A DNA stretch of 64,000 bases from Caballeronia hypogeia (GTDB lineage: Bacteria > Pseudomonadota > Gammaproteobacteria > Burkholderiales > Burkholderiaceae), in contig NZ_FCOA02000006.1 of the NCBI RefSeq assembly GCF_001544875.2, positions 124,001-188,000 on the forward strand. Direction: 5' to 3'. Positions 36,993-45,701 of this stretch are shown piece by piece. A model generated the notes under the pieces. The model searched no databases. It worked only from the letters and a program-made list of their open reading frames with translations, and was not told the origin of the DNA. Each line of letters opens with the position of its first letter. The stretch's first letter is position 1. Both the position numbers and the translations under genes were made by a program.

Positions 36993-38168
36993 TCATTCGG
37001 CACGCGGCTTCGCGCCGCGCAGGATGCGCCGTGCGATGCTGAAACGATGCACCTCCGACGGGCCATCGTAGATGCGAAATGCGCGCATGTCCGCGAAGAT
37101 CCGCGCGACGACGGTTTCCTGCGTGACACCCTGCCCGCCCAGCACCTGCACCGAACGGTCGACCACGCGCCACAACGCCTCCGACGACACCACCTTCGCG
37201 ATGCTCGATTCGTGCTTGCCGAGCACGCCCTGATCGAGCACCCACGCGCAATGCCAGATGGCGAGGCGCGTGATGTGCAGATCCATTTCGTTGTCGGCGA
37301 GCATGAAGCCGACGCCTTCGTGCTCGCCCAATGTCCTGCCGAACGCCTGGCGATTGCGCGCGTGCGCCGTCGCGACATCGTGCGCGCGCCGCGCCGCGCC
37401 GAGCCAGCGCATGCAGTGCGTCAGGCGCGCCGGTGACAGCCGCACCTGCGCGTAACGAAATCCCTCGCCCGCTTCGCCGAGCACGTTTTCCTTCGGCACG
37501 CGCAGACCTTCGAAGCGCACCACGGCGTGGCCACCCGGAAAGCACGTGTCGAGCGAATCCATCGCCCGTTCGATGATGATGCCGGGGCTCGTCATGTCGG
37601 CGAGGAACATGGTCGCGGGACCGTCGGCGAACTTCGCCATGATGATCGCGAATCCCGCGCCTTCCGCGCCCGTGATGAACCACTTGCGGCCGTCGATCAC
37701 GTAGTCGTCGCCATCCGGAACCGCAAGCGTCTGCAGCATCGCGGGATCGGCGCCCGCGCCCGGCGGCGGCTCGGTCATGCAGAAGCACGAGCGGATCGAG
37801 CCCTCCGCGAGCGGACGCAGCCAGCGCTCCTTCTGCTCCGGCGTGGCGATCGCCTCGAGCAGATGCATGTTGCCTTCGTCCGGCGCCGCGATGTTCAGCG
37901 CGACCGGACCGAGCGGCGAATACCCTGCCTCTTCGAACAAGATGGCTTTCGCGACGTGATTCAGACCGAGCCCGCCGAACTCCGGCGAGACATGACTCGC
38001 CAGAAGCGCGGCCTTGCGTCCCTTCGCGATCAGCTCGGCGCGCAGCGCCTCGTTCGGGCCATGTGGCGTGCAGCGCGGATCGCGCTCGAACGGCACGATT
38101 TCCTCGGCTATGAAGGCACGCACGCGCGCCTGAAGATCGATCAGTTCGGGCGAAAGCGAAAAGTCCAT
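36993..38168 (-). CDS. Acyl-CoA dehydrogenase (ACAD10/11-like)
   Basis: A 391-residue flavin acyl-CoA dehydrogenase. The N-terminal helical domain starts FSLSPELIDLQARVRAFIAEE; the middle beta-domain has CFCMTEPPPGAGADPAML (FAD contact) and GRKWFITGAEGAG; the C-terminal domain has GQGVTQETVVARIFADMRAFRIYDGPSEVHR, with E372 the likely catalytic base as in the ACAD10/11 and bacterial CaiA-like group. The substrate is probably a medium/long or hydroxylated acyl-CoA, unassigned. It starts 75 bp downstream of the MazG-like gene on the same strand. Confidence 0.92.
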   Translation of the reverse strand: MDFSLSPELIDLQARVRAFIAEEIVPFERDPRCTPHGPNEALRAELIAKGRKAALLASHVSPEFGGLGLNHVAKAILFEEAGYSPLGPVALNIAAPDEGNMHLLEAIATPEQKERWLRPLAEGSIRSCFCMTEPPPGAGADPAMLQTLAVPDGDDYVIDGRKWFITGAEGAGFAIIMAKFADGPATMFLADMTSPGIIIERAMDSLDTCFPGGHAVVRFEGLRVPKENVLGEAGEGFRYAQVRLSPARLTHCMRWLGAARRAHDVATAHARNRQAFGRTLGEHEGVGFMLADNEMDLHITRLAIWHCAWVLDQGVLGKHESSIAKVVSSEALWRVVDRSVQVLGGQGVTQETVVARIFADMRAFRIYDGPSEVHRFSIARRILRGAKPRAE

Positions 38169-38243
38169 CGACTGTTCTCCAAGGAAACGAGTGGCCAGCT
38201 TAACCGCGCGGACGGGGCGCGCGCCAGTCGCGGTTTTCCCCGC

Positions 38244-38624
38244 TCATTCGTCGTATTCGGTGTATTTGCGGGCGTCGCCCTTCACCTTTTGCGCCGGATA
38301 CTTCGACCGGTTCAGCGCCATCTTTTCGATCAGCGCGCGATGCAGGTCGACGTCGAGCGCATCCGCCAGCATGACGAGATACGCGAGCACGTCCGCCATC
38401 TCGTGACGGATCGCGCGCAGCTTCGTTTCGTCGAGTTCGTTCTTGTCGCCGGTGGCGATCCACGTGAACGGCTCCAGCAACTCGCTCGCCTCCACCGACA
38501 GCGCCGCCGCCAGATTCTTCGGCGAGTGAAACCGGCTCCAGTCCCGCTCGCGGACGAACTCGCGCAGCATGTCGCGCATCTGGACGAGTTCACTCGTGAC
38601 TTCCTGCTGATTCTGCTGCTCCAT
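38244..38624 (-). CDS. MazG-like NTP pyrophosphohydrolase (RS21-C6/DCTPP1 type)
   Basis: A 126-residue all-alpha NTP pyrophosphohydrolase, cytoplasmic. ATG 38624 is the family-like start. The metal motif is VEASELLE (E45, E48) with HEMADVLAYL (E75, D78), the E-x-x-E and E-x-x-D pair that binds Mg2+. Such enzymes clean non-canonical dNTPs such as 5-methyl-dCTP. The promoter region for this gene and for the divergent NDH-2 gene contains a pair of CTACG-N11-CGTAG sites. Confidence 0.86.
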   Translation of the reverse strand: MEQQNQQEVTSELVQMRDMLREFVRERDWSRFHSPKNLAAALSVEASELLEPFTWIATGDKNELDETKLRAIRHEMADVLAYLVMLADALDVDLHRALIEKMALNRSKYPAQKVKGDARKYTEYDE

Positions 38625-38702
38625 GCGCTTCCTCTGATATTTCGTTGCGTGCGATGCGTAGCTTAGCGCGCCGGGCCGCGGTGTTCGTCGTTCAGCGATC
38701 AA

Positions 38703-38723
38703 CTACGCCTTCTTTGATCGTAG
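38703..38723. promoter_or_regulatory. Operator-like inverted repeat, copy 1
   Basis: CTACG, 11 bases, CGTAG. Same half-sites and same spacing as the site at 38842-38862; about 80 bp upstream of the MazG-like start (minus strand). Confidence 0.55.
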
Positions 38724-38838
38724 AACCTAAAACGATCGGGCGCTCCATCCGTTCCCTGTCTGATTCTCGCGTGCTTTGCCGCGTCTGATGCTAATTCATG
38801 ACAATTTGTACCTTCGCGTGCGTCCTTCTTGTCTTTTT

Positions 38839-38865
38839 TAACTACGACTCATAGAATCGTAGTTA
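38839..38865. promoter_or_regulatory. Operator-like inverted repeat, copy 2 (perfect 9-9-9)
   Basis: TAACTACGA, 9 bases, TCGTAGTTA: a perfect 9-bp inverted repeat 62 bp before the NDH-2 ATG. Its CTACG-N11-CGTAG core is shared with the copy at 38703-38723, 139 bp away. Confidence 0.65.
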
Positions 38866-38927
38866 ATCGATGGCGACGACAAACGTCTGTCGAGCGAAAC
38901 CCATGTCGAATTCCAAGGAGCATAGAA

Positions 38928-40133
38928 ATGTCCAAACGCATTCTGGTAGTCGGAGCCGGCTTCGCCGGCATGTGGAGCGCCCTGTCCGCCGCGCGTCTGA
39001 TCGATCAGCACGGCAGCACGGATATCGAAGTCGCGCTGATCGCGCCGGAGCCGCATCTGCATGTGCGTCCGCGCCTCTATGAGGAAAACGCCGCCGGCAT
39101 GAAGGCGCCGCTGCTGGACATCTTCGCGTCCACGGGCGTGCGCTTCATTCAAGGCACGGTGGAACGCATCGATGTCGATCGCAATCAGGCGCACGTAATC
39201 GCAGCCGACGGCTCACGCTCGACGCTGAACTACGACCGTCTCGTTCTGGCGACCGGTAGCCGCCTGTTCCGCCCGCAGATTCCGGGGCTCGCGGAACACA
39301 CCTTCAGCGTGGATCAGGTCGATGAAGCCGCCGCGCTCGAAGCGCACATCGCGCAACTCGCCAGCCTGCCCGAGACGTCCGCGCGCAACACGGTCGTGGT
39401 CGCGGGCGGCGGCTTCACGGGGATCGAAACGGCGGCGGAAATGCCTGCGCGGCTGCGCGCGGCGCTCGGCGAGGACGCGAAAGCGCGCGTCATGATCGTG
39501 GAACGGGATCGGGAGATCGGGCCGGACCTGGGCGCGGGCCCGCGTCCTGTCATCACCCAGGCGCTCGAAGCGCTCGGCGTCGAGTGGCGGCTCGGCGCGG
39601 CGGTGACATCGGTCGATGCGAACGGCATCACCACGTCCGATGGCGAGCGCATCGAAGCGCGCACGGTGATCTGGACCGCCGGCGTGCGCGCGAGCGCGTT
39701 GACCGCCCAGATTCCCGCCGAACGCGACGCGCTGGGCCGCCTGCACGTGGACCGCAATCTGCGCGTGCTGGGCGTCGACACCGTATATGCGACGGGCGAC
39801 GTCGCCTACGCCGCCACCGACGAGGAAGGCAATCACGCGCTGATGTCCTGCCAGCACGCGATGAATCTCGGCCGCTCGGCAGGTCACAACGTCGCGGCGG
39901 ACCTGCTTGGCGCGCAGCCGATTCCGTACAGTCAGCCGAAATACGTGACCTGTCTCGATCTGGGTCCGTGGGGCGCGGTCTATACCGAAGGCTGGGAGCG
40001 CGAAGTGAAGATGTCCGGCGCGCAGGCGAAGGCGCTGAAAACGCGCATCAACACCGAGTGGATCTATCCGCCGAGCGCTGCGCGGGCCGAAGCGTTCGCG
40101 GCCGCGGACCCGCTGCGTATCGTGGTTGCGTGA
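38928..40133 (+). CDS. Type II NADH dehydrogenase-like FAD oxidoreductase
   Basis: A 401-residue two-Rossmann flavoprotein of the NDH-2 family, which passes electrons from NADH to quinone without pumping protons. ATG 38928 follows AAGGAG. FAD motif ILVVGAGFAGMWSAL is at the N-terminus, NADH motif VVVAGGGFTGIETAAEM in the middle, and YATGDVAYA near the C-terminus closes the FAD site. The C-terminal amphipathic tail of membrane NDH-2 is weak here, so membrane attachment is unsure. It is transcribed away from the MazG-like gene over a shared 303-bp region with two operator-like repeats, suggesting dedicated regulation. Confidence 0.88.
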   Translation: MSKRILVVGAGFAGMWSALSAARLIDQHGSTDIEVALIAPEPHLHVRPRLYEENAAGMKAPLLDIFASTGVRFIQGTVERIDVDRNQAHVIAADGSRSTLNYDRLVLATGSRLFRPQIPGLAEHTFSVDQVDEAAALEAHIAQLASLPETSARNTVVVAGGGFTGIETAAEMPARLRAALGEDAKARVMIVERDREIGPDLGAGPRPVITQALEALGVEWRLGAAVTSVDANGITTSDGERIEARTVIWTAGVRASALTAQIPAERDALGRLHVDRNLRVLGVDTVYATGDVAYAATDEEGNHALMSCQHAMNLGRSAGHNVAADLLGAQPIPYSQPKYVTCLDLGPWGAVYTEGWEREVKMSGAQAKALKTRINTEWIYPPSAARAEAFAAADPLRIVVA

Positions 40134-40149
40134 TGAAAGCGTTTGCGAT

Positions 40150-41133
40150 TCACGCCGCGGGATAAAGCCCCAGCGTGCGCGCATGCAGCCGCGCGAGGCC
40201 GAGCAGCGCATCGGTGAAAGGCGTGGGCACGCCGGTCAGCGCACCGAGTTCGCGTACCGAGGCGACGAGCGCATCGAGCTCGACCGCCTTGCGCGCCTCG
40301 ACGTCCTGAAGCATCGACGTCTTCATCGCGCCGAGCTTGAGCGTCACGGCGTGCCGGTCTTGCGGCGCCTGTTCGATCGGAATGCCGAAACGCGCGCCGA
40401 TTTCCTTCGCCTCCAGCATCACGCTCGTGACGAAGCCGCGCACGAGGTCGTCGCTGAGAATGCGGTCGGTGGTCGCGCCGGTGATCGCGCTGATGGGGTT
40501 CATCGTCATGTTGCCCCACAGCTTGAACCAGACGTCACGTTGGACTTGCTGCGAGAGCGTGGCGTCGAAGCCCGCTTTCGAGAACAGCGATACGAGCGAT
40601 TCGGTGCGCGCGGTCGGCGCGCCGCTAGCCTCCCCCACGATCAAACCCTTGCCCTGATGATGCCGGATCACGCCCGGCGCCTCGACGAAGCAGCTCGCAT
40701 GCACGACGCAACCGACCGTCTGCGCCGCTGGAATGGCGGCTGCGATCGCGCCGTGCGGATCCACCGAGGAAAGGCGCTTGCCCGCAAACGGGGCTGCAAG
40801 GCCGTCGCAGAACCACCAGGGCACGCCGTTCATCGCCGTGAGCACGGTGGTATCGGCGGATAGCAAAGGCGCGACATGCGCGGCGACCGATTCCATCGCG
40901 GGCGCCTTGACCGCCACAATCACCAGGTCCTGCGCGCCGAGATCGGCGGGCGCGTCGCTCGCTGCGACCTTAACGGTGTGCGTCGCGTCCTTCTCGACGA
41001 GCCGCAGTCCTTGTGTCTTCAACACGTCGAGCGTCGCGCCGCGCGCGACCACGCTCACGTCGCAACCCGCTTGCGCGAGCTTCACGCCGATCCAGCCGCC
41101 GATGGCGCCCGCGCCATAGATGCATACTTTCAT
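40150..41133 (-). CDS. Ketopantoate reductase family protein (PanE/ApbA)
   Basis: A 327-residue NADPH-dependent 2-dehydropantoate 2-reductase family member. ATG 41133 is chosen to begin at the Rossmann motif CIYGAGAIGGWIG. The central and C-terminal domains have VQRDVWFKLWGNM (catalytic lysine) and the ARKAVELDALVASVRELG helix expected in PanE. Several paralogs of this family occur in Burkholderia and some act on other 2-oxoacids, so true pantothenate synthesis is not proven. It converges with NDH-2, ending 16 bp from it. Confidence 0.85.
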   Translation of the reverse strand: MKVCIYGAGAIGGWIGVKLAQAGCDVSVVARGATLDVLKTQGLRLVEKDATHTVKVAASDAPADLGAQDLVIVAVKAPAMESVAAHVAPLLSADTTVLTAMNGVPWWFCDGLAAPFAGKRLSSVDPHGAIAAAIPAAQTVGCVVHASCFVEAPGVIRHHQGKGLIVGEASGAPTARTESLVSLFSKAGFDATLSQQVQRDVWFKLWGNMTMNPISAITGATTDRILSDDLVRGFVTSVMLEAKEIGARFGIPIEQAPQDRHAVTLKLGAMKTSMLQDVEARKAVELDALVASVRELGALTGVPTPFTDALLGLARLHARTLGLYPAA

Positions 41134-41191
41134 CGTCCCGATCCTCGCTTTTGGCAATCAACCGATCGCCATTCTACGGGCGGGACGCGAA

Positions 41192-41380
41192 TCAGTGCGC
41201 AATGCCGACCGCAAGCTTCGCGACGCTCAGCAGCGTGAGCCCGAACGCGCCCGCGAGCATCACGGCGATGACGGGCAACAACGGCAGCTTCACCTGCGCG
41301 AAATCGGCGTTGTGCGACGCGCGCTTGCGCACGCCGAAAAAACTCCATAGCACGATGCGCATCATCTTCAAGAGGTTCAT
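41192..41380 (-). CDS. Small membrane protein, DUF2970
   Basis: A 62-residue protein. It begins MNLLKMMRIVLWSFFGVRKRA, the DUF2970 hallmark, and ends with one membrane helix (LPVIAVMLAGAFGLTLLSVAKLAV). Such proteins are inner-membrane single-pass proteins in beta-proteobacteria. It is divergent from the sulfite reductase gene; its role is unknown. Confidence 0.78.
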   Translation of the reverse strand: MNLLKMMRIVLWSFFGVRKRASHNADFAQVKLPLLPVIAVMLAGAFGLTLLSVAKLAVGIAH

Positions 41381-41581
41381 GACCGGCTCCTTCAGGTGTA
41401 TCTGTCGGGTTCTTCCACGAATTCATGATGCGCGCCGGCGGGGTCGAAAAACAGCAGCAGTTGCCGTGGATTCGACGGCAGCAGAATGGCGCTGCTACCG
41501 TCGAATCGATCGCAACTGCTGCTTGTGGCGATACGACCGTGACCTCTATCGTTGGCCCTCTCCACGATATTCGCCGCGTCC

Positions 41582-43339
41582 ATGTACCGATACACCGCAT
41601 TCGACAAGTCCTTCGTCAATAGCCGCGCCGCGCAATTCCGCGATCAACTGGAGCGCTGGCAGGACGGCCGCCTGAGCGAGGACGCGTTCCGTCCGCTGCG
41701 TTTGCAAAACGGCTGGTACGTGCAGCGTCACGCGCCGATGCTGCGCGTGGCGGTGCCATACGGCGAGTTGTCGAGTACGCAATTGCGCGTGCTGGCGCGC
41801 ATCGCCCGCGAATACGACGATCCCGCGCCCGAGGTCTATCGCGTGGCAATGGAGGCGCAAGGCAGGCTCGGCACCGCTCGCCTGCCCACTCATTGCGCGC
41901 ATTTCACGACACGCACCAACGTGCAGTTCAACTGGATCCCGCTCGATAAAGCCGCCGACGTCATGGACCTTCTCGCGACCGTCGACATGCACGGCATCCA
42001 GACGAGCGGCAATTGCATCCGCAACATTTCCTGCGACGAACGCGCGGGCGTCGCACCGGACGAAGTGGCCGACCCTCGTCCGTTCGCCGAGATCATGCGT
42101 CAATGGACGACACTGCATCCCGAGTTCGCGTTCTTGCCGCGCAAGTTCAAGATCGCGATCACGGGCGCGAGCGAGGATCGCGCGGCGACTGCGTGGCACG
42201 ACGTCGGTCTGCAGCTCGTGCGTGACGAACAGGGCGAGCTCGGCTTTCGCGTGAGCGCGGGCGGCGGCATGGGACGCACGCCGGTGATCGCCGCGCTCAT
42301 GCGCGAGTTTCTGCCGTGGCGGCACATCATGAATTACATCGAGGCGATCGTGCGCGTATACAACCGCTATGGCCGTCGCGACAACAAGTACAAGGCGCGC
42401 ATCAAGATCCTGATGAAGGCCGAAGGCCAGCGTTATACCGATGACGTGAACGAGGAGTTTCGCCAGATCGTCGAACACGATGGCGCGCCACATCTCATCT
42501 CGGCGGCGGAACTGGAGCGCGTGAGCGCTTCGTTCGTGCCGCCTGCGCTGCATGCCTCACATGAGTCATCCGATGAAGCCGAAGCCGACGTTCATCCGCT
42601 GTACGCGCGCTGGCTCCAGCGCAATGTCGCGCAACACAAGGACCCTGCGCTGCGCATCGTGACGTTGTCGTTCAAGCGCCTGCTGCAATCGCCCGGAGAT
42701 GCGACTGCGGAACAACTCGAGACCGTCGCCGATCTGGCCGAGCGCTTTTCCGCCGGTGAGGCGCGCGTCACGCACACACAGAACGTCGTACTGCCGTGGG
42801 TGCGTGCAAGCGAGTTATACGCATTGTGGCAAGCCGCGCGGGATGCGGGCTTCGCGAGCGCGAACGTGCAGCTTCTCACCGACATGATCGCCTGTCCCGG
42901 CGGCGACTTTTGCGCGCTCGCGAATGCGCGTTCGTTGCCGATCGCTCAGGCCCTGACCGAACGCTATCAGGATCTCGACGAACTCGACGACATCGGCGAA
43001 ATCGATTTGCATATCAGCGGCTGCATCAACTCGTGCGGGCATCATCACAGCGGGCATATCGGCGTGCTGGGCGTCGACAAGGACGGACGCGAGTGGTATC
43101 AGATCACGCTCGGCGGTTCCGACGGCAGTGCGGCGAGCGGCGTCGCGCAGGCGGGCAAGGTCATCGGTCCATCGTTCAGCGCGGCTGAAGTTCCGCATGT
43201 GATCGAAGCGATTCTGAACACGTATCGCGATGCGCGTGAACCTCGCGAGCGCTTTATCGAAACGGTGCGGCGTATCGGTATCGAGCCGTTCAAGGCGGCC
43301 GCGAATGCCGCTCGCGCGAACGAGGAGGTATCGGCATGA
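41582..43339 (+). CDS. Assimilatory sulfite/nitrite reductase hemoprotein
   Basis: A 585-residue siroheme/[4Fe-4S] reductase that makes sulfide from sulfite (or ammonium from nitrite) with six electrons. The cluster cysteines are in CPGGDFC (C438, C444) and CINSCG (C481, C485), the C-x5-C...C-x3-C pattern. The N-terminal ferrodoxin-like halves are repeated. ATG 41582 is taken because it starts the usual MYRYTAFD; an in-frame TTG 30 bp upstream is not supported. It is followed with a 4-bp overlap by DUF934, as in Burkholderia sulfate assimilation operons, but the cysH, cysD and cysN genes that usually follow are missing here. Confidence 0.9.
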   Translation: MYRYTAFDKSFVNSRAAQFRDQLERWQDGRLSEDAFRPLRLQNGWYVQRHAPMLRVAVPYGELSSTQLRVLARIAREYDDPAPEVYRVAMEAQGRLGTARLPTHCAHFTTRTNVQFNWIPLDKAADVMDLLATVDMHGIQTSGNCIRNISCDERAGVAPDEVADPRPFAEIMRQWTTLHPEFAFLPRKFKIAITGASEDRAATAWHDVGLQLVRDEQGELGFRVSAGGGMGRTPVIAALMREFLPWRHIMNYIEAIVRVYNRYGRRDNKYKARIKILMKAEGQRYTDDVNEEFRQIVEHDGAPHLISAAELERVSASFVPPALHASHESSDEAEADVHPLYARWLQRNVAQHKDPALRIVTLSFKRLLQSPGDATAEQLETVADLAERFSAGEARVTHTQNVVLPWVRASELYALWQAARDAGFASANVQLLTDMIACPGGDFCALANARSLPIAQALTERYQDLDELDDIGEIDLHISGCINSCGHHHSGHIGVLGVDKDGREWYQITLGGSDGSAASGVAQAGKVIGPSFSAAEVPHVIEAILNTYRDAREPRERFIETVRRIGIEPFKAAANAARANEEVSA

Positions 43340-43710
43340 ATGGCGCTCGACACATGCGAGTTCTCACGCAGCAAGACCATGACGCAGAGACGCGCGAACA
43401 CGTCGCACGTCTCGCCAACGACGACGATCCGTTCATCCTGGCGGACCAACTGACGACGCTCGAGCGCATCGAACTGCACTTCCCGGAGTTCACGGATGGA
43501 CGCGCCTACAGTCAGGCATATCTGTTGCGCAAAAGGCTCGGCTACAAGGGAGATTTGCGCGCGACGGGCGACGTGCTGATCGACCAGCTCGTGCAAATGG
43601 AGAGAACGGGATTCTCGAGCGCGGTTTTGAACGAAGGCGCGGATGTGGCCGACGCGGCGCGGCAGTTCGCGCGTTTCACGGGCTTCTATCAGGACGATCT
43701 CGCACGTTGA
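43336..43710 (+). CDS. DUF934 protein of sulfite reductase operons
   Basis: A 124-residue protein whose ATG overlaps the stop of the sulfite reductase (ATGA). Its C-terminal half, LHFPEFTDGRAYSQAYLLRKRLGYKGDLRATGDVLIDQL, is the DUF934 signature. Genes of this type sit next to cysI across beta-proteobacteria and may aid the electron supply or folding of the reductase; activity is not known. A second start (ATG 43354) is possible. No signal peptide. The gene ends the short transcript; a 230-bp gap follows. Confidence 0.84.
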   Translation: MNGARHMRVLTQQDHDAETREHVARLANDDDPFILADQLTTLERIELHFPEFTDGRAYSQAYLLRKRLGYKGDLRATGDVLIDQLVQMERTGFSSAVLNEGADVADAARQFARFTGFYQDDLAR

Positions 43711-43941
43711 ACGCGTCGTCGAACGCATCGTCGAACGCGCATTCGAACCGATATGCGAGCGCTTCGCCCTCTTTCAAGAGGCATCGCGCGAAAATAAAAA
43801 CGCCTTGAAACATAGGTCTCCGGTATTGAAACGATAGCCTGCGCACCTACCTTGGATGCATAGGCGGCGACAACAACCCGCGCCGTCGTTTCAACTTCCT
43901 TCTGCCGCCCCTCGCCGGGCCGCGCTAACGGAGACTGGACC

Positions 43942-44376
43942 ATGAGTGACTTTTATTTTGGCGGCGACATTTTCTCGGAGCTCGACCGCGTGCAACGACA
44001 GGTGTCTTCGCTGTTCGGCAATCTGCCCTCCAGCATTCGTTCGAGCCGCGCGGACGCCTTTCCGCGTCTGAATGTCGGCAGCACGGAAGACGCGATTCAT
44101 ATCGTCGCGTTTGCGCCGGGCGTCGAGCCTTCGTCGCTCGACGTGACCGTCGACAAGGGCACGCTCACCATCAGCGGCGAGCGTCGTGCACAAGCCGCTC
44201 CCGAAGGCGCGCGCACCTATGCGAAGGAGCGCTTCAACGGCAGTTTCCGCCGCGTGATCGAGCTGCCGCAGAACGCGGATAGCGACAAGGTCGAAGCGCG
44301 TTACGAGAACGGCACGCTGTCCATCACCATCGGCAAACGCGAAGCATCGAAGCCGCGCGCGATCACCATTCAGTAA
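43942..44376 (+). CDS. Hsp20/alpha-crystallin small heat-shock protein (first of two)
   Basis: A 144-residue small heat-shock chaperone. The N-terminal arm carries FSELDRVQRQVSSLFG; the alpha-crystallin domain spans about residues 40-135, ending TLSITIGKREASKPRAI (the I-x-I/V-type tail). It binds unfolding proteins without ATP. It is paired with a second Hsp20 gene 13 bp downstream, a common arrangement in proteobacteria (HspA/HspB-like heteropartners). Candidate heat-shock -35-like sites (CTTGAAA at 43804, TTGAAAC at 43826) lie about 110-140 bp upstream. Confidence 0.9.
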   Translation: MSDFYFGGDIFSELDRVQRQVSSLFGNLPSSIRSSRADAFPRLNVGSTEDAIHIVAFAPGVEPSSLDVTVDKGTLTISGERRAQAAPEGARTYAKERFNGSFRRVIELPQNADSDKVEARYENGTLSITIGKREASKPRAITIQ

Positions 44377-44389
44377 GAGGACACTCATC

Positions 44390-44776
44390 ATGACCGAGAA
44401 CACGCAAGTCGCCCCGCAAAATACGAGCGAAGCCGCCGTGCGCCGTGCGACCGTGACGCCCGCAGTCGATATCGTCGAAGACAGCAACGGCATCACGCTG
44501 TGGGCCGATCTGCCCGGCGTGCCGCGTGAGAAGCTCGACGTGAAGGTGCACGATTCGCGCCTCACCATCGAAGCCGAAGCGGATTTGCCTGTGCAGGGTT
44601 CGGTACGCCTGCATCACGCCGAACTGCGCGCGCCGCGCTTCACGCGCGCCTTCACGGTAAGCGATGACTTCGACACCGCGAAGATCGATGCGAATCTGAC
44701 CGACGGTGTGCTCAGGCTCACGATTCCGCGTCGCGAGCAGGCGCGTCCGCGCCGTGTCGAGGTGCGTGCGGGCTGA
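44390..44776 (+). CDS. Hsp20/alpha-crystallin small heat-shock protein (second of two)
   Basis: A 128-residue Hsp20 starting 13 bp after the first one. The crystallin domain is clear: GITLWADLPGVPREKLDVKVHDSRLTI and the RLTIPRREQARPRRV tail. The short N-terminal arm differs from the first copy, as expected for partners that co-assemble. A strong terminator follows at 44803-44831, so the two genes form a closed two-gene operon. Confidence 0.88.
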   Translation: MTENTQVAPQNTSEAAVRRATVTPAVDIVEDSNGITLWADLPGVPREKLDVKVHDSRLTIEAEADLPVQGSVRLHHAELRAPRFTRAFTVSDDFDTAKIDANLTDGVLRLTIPRREQARPRRVEVRAG

Positions 44777-44802
44777 GGCATCGCAACGCCATGCTGGTTC
44801 GA

Positions 44803-44831
44803 ACGGCCGCGATTCATTCGCGGCCGTTTTT
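44803..44831 (+). terminator. Intrinsic terminator of the hsp20 pair
   Basis: A 10-bp stem ACGGCCGCGA / TCGCGGCCGT with a 5-base loop, followed by TTTT, lies 26 bp after the second hsp20 stop. Confidence 0.88.
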
Positions 44832-44917
44832 CATTGCGCGAGTATCGCGCCTCTATAATCGTCAGCGGCGGCGCATGTCGCCTACACTCATACATTCATA
44901 GAAGAGAAGGGACTATC

Positions 44918-45696
44918 GTGAAGAGGCTGTTGACGGTGTTGTTGGGTTCGATGCTGACCGTATCGATCGGAGCGCATGCAAAAGAGTGGTCGACCATCCG
45001 CTTCGGCGTCGATGCGAGCTATCCGCCTTTCGAATCGAAGGCGCCCGACGGCTCGCTGGTCGGCTTCGACATCGACGTCGGCAACGAACTGTGCCGTCGC
45101 CTCAACGCGAAATGCGTGTGGGTCGAAAATGCATTCGACGGCATGATTCCGGGCCTCAAATCGCGCAAGTTCGACGGCGTGCTCTCCACCATGTCGATGA
45201 CGCCCGCGCGCGTGAAGCAGATTTCCTTCTCGAGCAAGCTCTTCCACGTGCCCACGCGGCTCGTCGCCAAGCGCGATTCGAGCATCCAGCCGACGGCCGA
45301 AGGTCTCGCGGGCAAGACGGTCGGCGTCGAGCAAGGTTCGATGCAGGAAACCTATGCGAAGGTCCATTGGGGCGCGAAGGGCGTGAAGGTCGTGTCCTAC
45401 GCGGATCAGGATCAGGTCTATCAGGACTTGCTGGCCGGACGCCTCGACGCCTCGCTGCAAAACGCCGTGCAGGCCGAGCGCGGCTTTCTCGATACGCCGC
45501 GCGGCAAGCCCTACGGTTTCGCGGGCGGCGCGCTCGAGGACAGCGCGATCTTCGGGCCGGGCACGGCAATCGGCCTGCGCAAGGAAGACACCGACCTGAA
45601 GGAAAAACTCGATGGCGCGATCGCTGCGATGATCAAGGACGGACGTACAAGCGCATCGAGCAGAAGTACTTCGACTTCGACATCTACGGCGAGTAA
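44918..45696 (+). pseudogene. Amino-acid ABC transporter substrate-binding protein with a C-terminal frameshift
   Basis: A periplasmic binding protein of the HisJ/ArgT (lysine/arginine/ornithine/histidine) type. GTG 44918 has AAGAGAAGGG upstream and starts a signal peptide ending IGAHA. Motifs FGVDASYPPFESKAPDG, GFDIDVGNEL and LAGKTVGVEQGSMQE are all typical. Near 45641 one base seems to be missing in KDGR: read in the next frame, the last 16-17 residues become TYKRIEQKYFDFDIYGE, the expected family ending, followed by TAA at 45694-45696. In the original frame the protein runs on to 46096 through the next gene. No permease or ATPase gene is nearby. It may be a real mutation or a sequencing error. 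Confidence 0.75.
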
Positions 45697-45701
45697 TCAC
45701 C

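Larger units (their letters stand above)
38625..38927. other. 303-bp divergent regulatory region with two matched inverted repeats
   Basis: No gene is visible. It holds two CTACG-N11-CGTAG sites (38703-38723 and 38842-38862); the region is AT-richer than its surroundings and carries the start signals of the MazG-like gene and of the NDH-2-like dehydrogenase. A ribosome site AAGGAG lies before the latter at 38915-38920. Confidence 0.6.
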
